A stretch of DNA of 34,745 nt, from contig CALYRV010000006.1 of assembly GCA_945483525.1 (NCBI GenBank), positions 1 to 34,745 of the forward strand. Reading direction: 5' to 3'. The translations under genes and the position numbers were made by a program. This DNA comes from an uncultured Verrucomicrobiota bacterium. GTDB lineage: Bacteria > Verrucomicrobiota > Kiritimatiellia > RFP12 > UBA1067. Each line of letters begins with the position of its first letter. Positions within the stretch are counted from its first letter, which is position 1. Of this stretch, positions 30,029 through 34,745 are shown one piece after another. Under the pieces are notes generated by a model. That model was not told where the DNA came from. It saw only the letters and a program-made list of their open reading frames with translations, and made no database searches.

Positions 30029-31987
30029 CTAAGAAAAGCAAACCTCCGGAAACAGTTCGACGCCTTTGCGAAGAAGGACACGATTACGCATAATCTGCAT
30101 AAGCGCAAGGAAATCGGAGGCTGTCGCGGAATCTGGCGGAGCAACGATCACGTTCGCGTGCTCCGACCAGACACTGGCACCGCCGACTCGGAGCCCCTTG
30201 CAACCGCAGTCTTCAAGCAACCGTCCCGCGAAATCTCCTTCCGGATTCCTGAAGACGCTACCCCGAGTGTGCGCTGGAAACTTCCGCCGCTTCGCGAGAT
30301 AGTACTCCACGCTCTCGTATTCCCCATTCTTCACTCCCCGTTCCCCTTTAAAACGGACATCCTGAATCTCGCCGGTCAGATCGGAATGACGATAGGAGAA
30401 GCCACATTCGGAAGCCGGTATCCATTTGCCGTCCACCTTCACCGATTCGATCACTTCGCAAATTGAGTGTCCGTGCGCTCCGGCGTTCATCTTCACCCAC
30501 CCGCCGAGCGTACCGGGAATACCGGACATCCACGGGAAAAGAGTGCTTAGCGCAGGGTGCTTTGTGCCGAGTTGAGACACAGAACCACTCGACTTCACAT
30601 ACTCGACGGATAGATTAAGGTCGGTCTTGACAGTATTGGTCCCTGCCCCAATCCAAATCTTACGAACCTTAACACCGCCATTCCTAATTCCTAATTCACA
30701 CTTCCTAATTCTCTCCAAGATGTCCCCTGCGCCCTGAACCAACGTAACGTCGCCCGGACGCATCGAGTTCCGCGCATGCTCCCACGCATCCTCGCAGCTC
30801 TTCGCCAGAAACACCCTGGTATTCCCTTCTCGACCTCGACCTTCAACCTCAACCTGCCGCAAGGCGGCATACAGATCGCAGCTGTCCCCGCCTTCGATCG
30901 GCTTCTCGAACGCGGAATAGATCGGACAGATCACCACCTCGTCCGCGAGCATCAGCGCCTCGGCGAACTCGCGTTTGAACGCCGCAGTTCGCGAATAACG
31001 GTGCGGCTGAAAAAGAACACGGACAATCGGCCGAGAGGACGGGCAAGAGCCAAGAATCTGGGGCGGCCCAAGCAGAACGCGGGCGCGAGTGATGGCGTAA
31101 CGGATTTCGGTCGGGTGATGTCCATAATCCGCATAGACGCCTTCGGCGATTCTCTGGAAGCGACGGTCGGGGAGTTCGGCGGTCACCCGCGGCAGAACCG
31201 CCGCGATCGCCGCGGCGGAATGCCCGCGGGACAACGCTACCCGCACTGCCAGCATCGCATTAGGATCGTGTAGCAAGGGATCAGAGAACAGCAGACGGCA
31301 ATCGGTTGTGGAACTGCAGATCCGCAACTGCTCGCTGCCAACCGCTCCCTGTTCGCCCCCCTCGATAACGCGATCGGCATTCGCACGAGCGGTCTCGTAG
31401 CATGCAAAGTAATCGGCAATAGTCTTAAAGTGGTCGGGATGGTCGTATTCACAGTTGGTGACGACGAGCGTCTTCGCATGATAAAGCGCCAGTGTACCGT
31501 CCGATTCATCCGCCTCAACAACGAGAACGCCGGTATTGGAATCCGATGCCGAAGAACGAATGCCAGCTACCGGAAAGTTTCCGGTCTCGCCGCCGATCGC
31601 CCATTCGACCGATTCTCCGAGCTCGATCAACAGCTTCGCGATAAAGGTAGAAGTCGTGGTCTTACCGTGAGAACCGCAAACGGCGATCGAATCCGAGGAC
31701 TCGTTAACGATCTCCGCCAGCACCTCACCGCGGCATCTCCGCCGCGATTCCGCAACGACGTATTCCGGATTGTCCTTGGCGACGGCAGGAGTAACAATCA
31801 CGAGATCGTGCCCGTCAACATGCGCGGCATCATGCCCGATTGCCACGGGAATCCCAAGTGACTCGAGCCACCGCGTACGCGGCGTGGCCTTCAGATCACA
31901 ACCGTCGACCTGATGTCCCCTTGCTTTCAAGAGAACGGCGAGGCCGGCCATGCCAACCCCGCCAATACCTACGAAATGAATCCTCAT
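30029..31987 (-). CDS. murC-murB: MurC-MurB fusion, with shortened MurB part
   Basis: The N-terminal part (residues 1 to about 425) is MurC, which adds L-alanine to UDP-MurNAc. It shows HFVGIGGVGMAGLAVLL, the ATP loop GSHGKTTTSTF, VVEADESDGTL and FQPHRYSRTAAF. The C-terminal part (about 435-652) is MurB, which reduces the enolpyruvyl group in the preceding step. It has IPGTLGGWVKMNAGAHG, the arginine in FSYRHSD, the proton-donor serine in RGSVFRNPEGDFAGRLLEDCG, and a final glutamate in LFPEVCFS. The MurB part is about 215 residues rather than about 300 and lacks most of the N-terminal FAD-binding domain. Four repeat arrays interrupt the gene. GTG/ATG choices at 31993-31987 are equivalent. Confidence 0.92.
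   Translation of the reverse strand: MRIHFVGIGGVGMAGLAVLLKARGHQVDGCDLKATPRTRWLESLGIPVAIGHDAAHVDGHDLVIVTPAVAKDNPEYVVAESRRRCRGEVLAEIVNESSDSIAVCGSHGKTTTSTFIAKLLIELGESVEWAIGGETGNFPVAGIRSSASDSNTGVLVVEADESDGTLALYHAKTLVVTNCEYDHPDHFKTIADYFACYETARANADRVIEGGEQGAVGSEQLRICSSTTDCRLLFSDPLLHDPNAMLAVRVALSRGHSAAAIAAVLPRVTAELPDRRFQRIAEGVYADYGHHPTEIRYAITRARVLLGPPQILGSCPSSRPIVRVLFQPHRYSRTAAFKREFAEALMLADEVVICPIYSAFEKPIEGGDSCDLYAALRQVEVEGRGREGNTRVFLAKSCEDAWEHARNSMRPGDVTLVQGAGDILERIRKCELGIRNGGVKVRKIWIGAGTNTVKTDLNLSVEYVKSSGSVSQLGTKHPALSTLFPWMSGIPGTLGGWVKMNAGAHGHSICEVIESVKVDGKWIPASECGFSYRHSDLTGEIQDVRFKGERGVKNGEYESVEYYLAKRRKFPAHTRGSVFRNPEGDFAGRLLEDCGCKGLRVGGASVWSEHANVIVAPPDSATASDFLALMQIMRNRVLLRKGVELFPEVCFS
30319..30346. 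repeat. Heptamer array inside the MurB part
   Basis: Four phased units with plus-strand consensus RTTCCCC. It encodes GERGVKNGEYE (about residues 548-556), between MurB strands. Confidence 0.78.
30679..30713. repeat. Heptamer array at the MurC/MurB joint
   Basis: Five phased units with plus-strand consensus AATTCCT. It encodes residues about 425-436 (IRKCELGIRNGG), exactly where MurC similarity ends and MurB similarity begins. Confidence 0.82.
30830..30854. repeat. TCGACC/TCAACC 6/7-base array inside the MurC part
   Basis: Units of 6, 6, 7 and 6 bases (TCGACC, TCGACC, TTCAACC, TCAACC). It encodes VEVEGRGRE (about residues 378-386). The units match those in the ABC-F and deaminase genes. Confidence 0.75.
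31310..31358. repeat. Heptamer array inside the MurC part, seven units
   Basis: Seven phased 7-base units, most ending in CTG on the plus strand (consensus on the minus strand CAGNNNN). It encodes EQGAVGSEQLRIC (about residues 210-226), in the central domain of MurC. Confidence 0.75.
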
Positions 31988-32014
31988 CATCACCCGCAGA
32001 CAGCCCGAACCACG

Positions 32015-32578
32015 TCAGATCGGCATGTAGACGATACCGTAGATAGAAGCTGGCTCGGCATTAAGCGCACGAAGACCGTGTTTCACGACAGAGTTGTAGT
32101 AAGCGGTATCTCCGGGCTTGAGAATATGTTTTTCGCGCCCGTAAGTAAGCTCGACTTCGCCAGCAAGACAAATAATCAGCTCCTCGCCTTCATGTGACGA
32201 CACCTCATCCACTCCATCGGCGACAAACTCAATGCGGAACGGATCCATGTGACGATCGGTCTTGCCGATCGCGAGCGAATGAGAGGCGTAGCCGAGGGCG
32301 TTAGCGCCCTCTCCGGCGACCTTGTTCGCCATGAGCTCCTTAGCGCGCGTAATGATCGGATCCGGCTTGAACTGATCATCCATAAACGTGCCGAGTCGCT
32401 GACCGAGAGCACGGGAAATCTTCGTCAAGTAACCGAGAGCAGGAAGCACCTTCCCCTTCTCGATGTCATTGATGACCGCTTCTTTAATGCCGGTCTGTTT
32501 CGCGAGATCATAAACGCTCATCTCAAGACGTTCGCGATACATCCTGATACGGTTGCCGACTTTATTGCCCTTTGCCAT
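32015..32578 (-). CDS. XRE-family regulator with C-terminal cupin domain
   Basis: A transcription factor with an N-terminal helix-turn-helix (residues about 8-65, IRMYRERLEMSVYDLAKQTGIKEAVINDIEKGK) and a C-terminal cupin (about 115-187, HEGEELIICLAGEVELTYG...LKPGDTAYYNSVVKHGL). XRE-cupin proteins usually repress or activate adjacent metabolic genes in response to a small ligand bound in the cupin barrel. The ATG at 32578 has an AAAGGA ribosome-binding site about 10 bases upstream, and a leader of about 17 bases from the predicted start. It is transcribed together with the MurC-MurB fusion, which could be a target. Its ligand is unknown. Confidence 0.92.
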   Translation of the reverse strand: MAKGNKVGNRIRMYRERLEMSVYDLAKQTGIKEAVINDIEKGKVLPALGYLTKISRALGQRLGTFMDDQFKPDPIITRAKELMANKVAGEGANALGYASHSLAIGKTDRHMDPFRIEFVADGVDEVSSHEGEELIICLAGEVELTYGREKHILKPGDTAYYNSVVKHGLRALNAEPASIYGIVYMPI

Positions 32579-32601
32579 GATTCAATAGTCCTTTGTCCGC
32601 T

Positions 32602-32610
32602 ATTATACCA
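32602..32610 (-). promoter_or_regulatory. Extended -10 promoter of the XRE-cupin gene
   Basis: TGGTATAAT directly downstream of a seven-T run, which is also the tail of the rplI terminator. The predicted start is near 32595. This unit alone has room for a ribosome-binding site. Confidence 0.72.
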
Positions 32611-32641
32611 AAAAAACGGACGGTTCAGTGAAGAACCGCCC
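32610..32641 (-). terminator. Intrinsic terminator of the ribosomal protein unit
   Basis: On the minus strand GGGCGGTTC, a 6-base loop, GAACCGTCC, then G and seven T. The stem is 9 bp with one G-U pair. It lies 28 bases past the rplI stop codon. Confidence 0.9.
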
Positions 32642-32668
32642 GCCTTTCAATTCGCGATTACGCGACGT

Positions 32669-33139
32669 TTATTCAGCCGCAGCGGCCTGCTCGTCGAGAA
32701 TCGTGATCTTGCACTTCGCCTCAACCCCGTGACCCAGGTTGATCGTGGCGTCGTACTCGCCGACTTCGCGGAGCGAATCCTCAAGCGAGAACTGACCGCG
32801 CTCGATCTTGACGCCGCGCTGTGCCTCGATCGCCGCAAGGAGATCGGTGATGCTGACGGAGCCGTAGAGCTTCTTGCCGTCCGTCGTAGCGGCGGAAACG
32901 GTGAGCGCGAGCTTATCGAGCTTTTTGGCAACCTCAAGAGCCGCCTTCTTCTCCTCGGCAGCACGAGCGGCACGCTCGGCCTCGAGCTTCTTGAGACGAC
33001 GCTTCGCCGCTTCAGTAGCGACGGCCGCGAGACCTTTCGTGAAGAGGTAGTTGCGGGCATAGCCAGGGGCGACCTTGACGATCTCGCCGGCCTTGCCGAG
33101 CTTCTTCACGTTATCCATGAGCATAACTTCAATAGCCAT
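32669..33139 (-). CDS. rplI: 50S ribosomal protein bL9
   Basis: Large-subunit ribosomal protein that binds 23S rRNA near the L1 stalk. The N-terminal domain MAIEVMLMDNVKKLGKAGEIVKVAPGYARNYL is characteristic. A long connecting helix (about residues 40-80) and the C-terminal domain follow. The 156-residue length is normal, with a short Ala/Glu tail. The ATG at 33139 has an AAAGGAA ribosome-binding site. It is the last gene of the S6-SSB-S18-L9 unit and is followed by the terminator. Confidence 0.97.
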   Translation of the reverse strand: MAIEVMLMDNVKKLGKAGEIVKVAPGYARNYLFTKGLAAVATEAAKRRLKKLEAERAARAAEEKKAALEVAKKLDKLALTVSAATTDGKKLYGSVSITDLLAAIEAQRGVKIERGQFSLEDSLREVGEYDATINLGHGVEAKCKITILDEQAAAAE

Positions 33140-33157
33140 TGTCGTATTCCTTTCGAC

Positions 33158-33388
33158 TTAAGCCATGAGGCCCATGTTACGGGCGCGCTTAACACCCTGG
33201 CGGATCTGACGCTGCTGCGCGGCGGTGATGCCGGTGATACGAGCGGGCAGAATCTTGCCGTAATCGGTGATGTAATGCTTCAGAGTCTCGATGTCATTGA
33301 CGTCGATCTGATCGTTCTTGCCGAGCGGCGGACGCTTACGCGCCGCGAATTCTTCTCCGGCAGAGCTGTTGGATTTCTTGAAAGCCAT
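33158..33388 (-). CDS. rpsR: 30S ribosomal protein bS18
   Basis: Small-subunit protein that pairs with S6 on 16S rRNA. The core motif is IDVNDIETLKHYITDYGKILPARITGITAAQQRQIRQGVKRARNMGLM in outline, which is the family hallmark. The 76-residue length is typical. No ribosome-binding site precedes the ATG at 33388. Instead there is a 12-base palindrome, ACTTTTAAAAGT, at 33390-33401. Translation may depend on coupling or on an A/U-rich start region. Confidence 0.97.
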   Translation of the reverse strand: MAFKKSNSSAGEEFAARKRPPLGKNDQIDVNDIETLKHYITDYGKILPARITGITAAQQRQIRQGVKRARNMGLMA

Positions 33389-33439
33389 AACTTTTAAAAG
33401 TGTTTGGATTATGAGTTAGTGAGTGTTTGATTCGAAACC

Positions 33440-33874
33440 TCAGAAAGGAATGTCGTCAGGATCAGCCTCAAGCGGATTCACGGCCGATACCGGAGCGGCG
33501 GCAGGCGTTTCCTCGACATTGCGGGGACCGCCGGCGAGCCGGTCGCCCTTCGGCAGGAACTTGATCGTCTGAGCACGAACCTTCAGCTTCTGGTGCTTCT
33601 GACCGTCCTTCTCCCACGAATCCATCTGCAGACGCCCCTCAACGAGAATCGAACTTCCCTTAGAGAGATACTGCCCGCAGAGTTCGGCAAGCTTGTCCCA
33701 GGCATCCACGTCAATAAAGACGGGATTGTCAATGACATTGCCATTGCGATCCTTACGTCGCTCCGAAACCGCAAGACCAAGGCGCGCAACTTTCATGCCG
33801 CTCGCACCGGTCGCGCGCACATCGGGATCACGCGTGAGGTTGCCCATTAGGATTACACGGTTAAAGGATGCCAT
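33440..33874 (-). CDS. ssb: Single-stranded DNA-binding protein
   Basis: Binds single-stranded DNA in replication and repair and recruits partners through its C-terminal tip. The OB-fold domain starts MASFNRVILMGNLTRDPDVR and contains WDKLAELCGQYLSKGSSILVEGRLQMDSW (about residues 1-110). A short Ala/Pro linker leads to the acidic tip DPDDIPF, which matches the conserved partner-binding end. The 144-residue length is usual. The ATG has a GAAGGTG ribosome-binding site. Its position between rpsF and rpsR is the common bacterial order. Confidence 0.97.
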   Translation of the reverse strand: MASFNRVILMGNLTRDPDVRATGASGMKVARLGLAVSERRKDRNGNVIDNPVFIDVDAWDKLAELCGQYLSKGSSILVEGRLQMDSWEKDGQKHQKLKVRAQTIKFLPKGDRLAGGPRNVEETPAAAPVSAVNPLEADPDDIPF

Positions 33875-33892
33875 GTCGCACCTTCGCTTTCC

Positions 33893-34282
33893 TTAGGCCT
33901 CGATCTTGGCGGCGATGGCGGCGGCAGCGGCCGCATCCTTCTTCGCCTGCTTCTCGGCGCGAGCCTGGCGTTCAGCCGCGATCTTCGCCTCGCGGCGATC
34001 GTCGACAGCGAGAATCTGGACACGGAAGACCTCTTCAACGAGGTGGTAGCGGTTGACGAGCTCGTCGACCTTGAGAGGATCGAGCTCGAAGCGCACCTTC
34101 ACGTACACTCCGGATTCCTTCTTCGACATCGGGCGCGAGAACACACGCTTACCGAGGTTAACCTGCTCGAGCACATTGCCACCGAGACGGGAAACTTCCG
34201 CCAGCGCCTTCTCGAGATAGGCTTCGAGGGCGTCTTCCTTGGCGACACCGACGAAGATGTAGAGAGCATCGTACTTCTTCAT
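33893..34282 (-). CDS. rpsF: 30S ribosomal protein bS6
   Basis: Small-subunit protein that forms a dimer with S18. The core (residues about 1-95) has the S6 pattern MKKYDALYIFVGV, then GKRVFSRPMSKKESGVYVKVRFELDP and a final FRVQILAV strand. A Lys/Ala-rich helical extension of about 30 residues (KIAAERQARAEKQAKKDAAAA) continues past the core. The ATG overlaps the L25 stop by one base (TAATG), so it is coupled to L25 translation. Confidence 0.95.
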   Translation of the reverse strand: MKKYDALYIFVGVAKEDALEAYLEKALAEVSRLGGNVLEQVNLGKRVFSRPMSKKESGVYVKVRFELDPLKVDELVNRYHLVEEVFRVQILAVDDRREAKIAAERQARAEKQAKKDAAAAAAIAAKIEA

Positions 34283-34745
34283 TACTTCTTCTCCTCCTTC
34301 TTGTCAGCGGCCGCAGAAGCTTCCTCCTCCTTACCCTTCTTGATGACCTCCGGGGCCTTCTCGGCCTCACCGGCCGCAGAAGCCGCACCAGTAGCGGGAA
34401 GATCATCCGGAGCCTTGACAACGGCCACCGGAATCTCGCCGCGGGTCACGATCGTCTGCTTATCACCGAGCTTGAGGTCACGAACGAACAGCGTCTGGTC
34501 GACGTTGAGCGCCGAGACATCGATCTCGAACTTCTCCGCGATATCCGTCGGCAGGCAGTCGACATCAATCGTGCGGAGCGTCTGTTCCAGAACGCCGCCG
34601 CCGATCTTCACGCCGATCGCTTCGCCCACGAGATACAACGGAACCGTGACGCGGACCTTCTGGGTCAGCGACACTTCGCTGAAATCAACGTGAATGGGAG
34701 TACCCGCCAGGACGTCGTTCTGCATTTCACGCATGAGCGCCGGAA
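34282..34745 (-). CDS. rplY: 50S ribosomal protein bL25 (CTC type), 5' end cut by the window
   Basis: Binds 5S rRNA. Only the C-terminal part is present. The frame stays open to the window end, with PALMREMQNDVLAG preceding the first visible ATG, so the N-terminal RNA-binding domain lies outside. The visible part is the CTC-type C-terminal domain (HVDFSEVSL, GEAIGVKIGGGVLEQ, VDCLPTDIAEKFEIDVSAL). It ends in an Ala/Glu/Lys-rich acidic-basic tail. The CTC form rather than the short L25 is clear. It directly precedes rpsF, without a pth gene between them. Confidence 0.92.
   Translation of the reverse strand, partial: PALMREMQNDVLAGTPIHVDFSEVSLTQKVRVTVPLYLVGEAIGVKIGGGVLEQTLRTIDVDCLPTDIAEKFEIDVSALNVDQTLFVRDLKLGDKQTIVTRGEIPVAVVKAPDDLPATGAASAAGEAEKAPEVIKKGKEEEASAAADKKEEKK

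Overview
All 35 genes I can support lie on the minus strand, so transcription runs from position 34745 towards position 1. The organism is a diderm, because the window encodes CMP-Kdo synthesis (kdsB), lipoproteins and an AzlD/ExbD-like protein. It makes peptidoglycan. It probably belongs to the PVC superphylum (Kiritimatiellota, Lentisphaerota or Verrucomicrobiota). I infer this from the MurC-MurB and MurU-AmgK-type fusions, the Tad-type prepilin genes and the overall gene style, so the placement is only moderately secure. I saw no rRNA, tRNA, CRISPR array, insertion sequence or prophage. No gene-free stretch reaches 300 bases; the longest gaps are about 60 to 92 bases.

Layout in transcription order. 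(1) 34745-32669: L25 (cut by the window end), rpsF, ssb, rpsR and rplI, closed by a clear intrinsic terminator. (2) 32578-30029: an XRE-cupin regulator and a MurC-MurB fusion. (3) 29936-18910: scpA, scpB, a LysM lipoprotein, a 90-residue tail-anchored protein, a second LysM protein, purD, a secreted GH3 glycosidase, a WalJ/YycJ-like MBL protein, apbE and an ABC-F ATPase. (4) 18888-14426: a Tad/Flp-like prepilin set (two Flp-like pilins, TadE, TadG-like and a further small prepilin), then an M24B peptidase and a TIM-barrel sugar isomerase. (5) 14395-10249: lepA, asd and an MTA/SAH deaminase. (6) 10205-59: a membrane protein, a MurU-AmgK-like fusion, a 706-residue unknown, kdsB, azlC, an azlD fusion, ligA and rpoN.

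Units 2 to 6 each begin just downstream of an extended -10 element (TG-R-TATAAT or close), usually preceded by a short T run. In four of the five the predicted transcription start lies 0 to 4 bases from the start codon, so these genes look leaderless or nearly so. Within units, genes commonly overlap by ATGA, TGATG or longer junctions, which suggests translational coupling. Envelope functions recur throughout: Kdo activation, cell-wall recycling, the MurC and MurB steps, LysM proteins, pilins and a secreted glycosidase.

The most unusual signal is a set of at least 14 short, degenerate, low-complexity arrays. Eleven are phased at exactly 7 bases. The others mix 6- and 7-base units. They sit at gene junctions and also, in frame, inside conserved housekeeping proteins at interdomain linkers (LigA, PurD, MurC-MurB, ABC-F, MTA deaminase, MBL protein, sugar isomerase). 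They resemble the heptanucleotide STRR repeats of filamentous cyanobacteria, but this organism appears unrelated. One array lies exactly at the MurC/MurB fusion joint.
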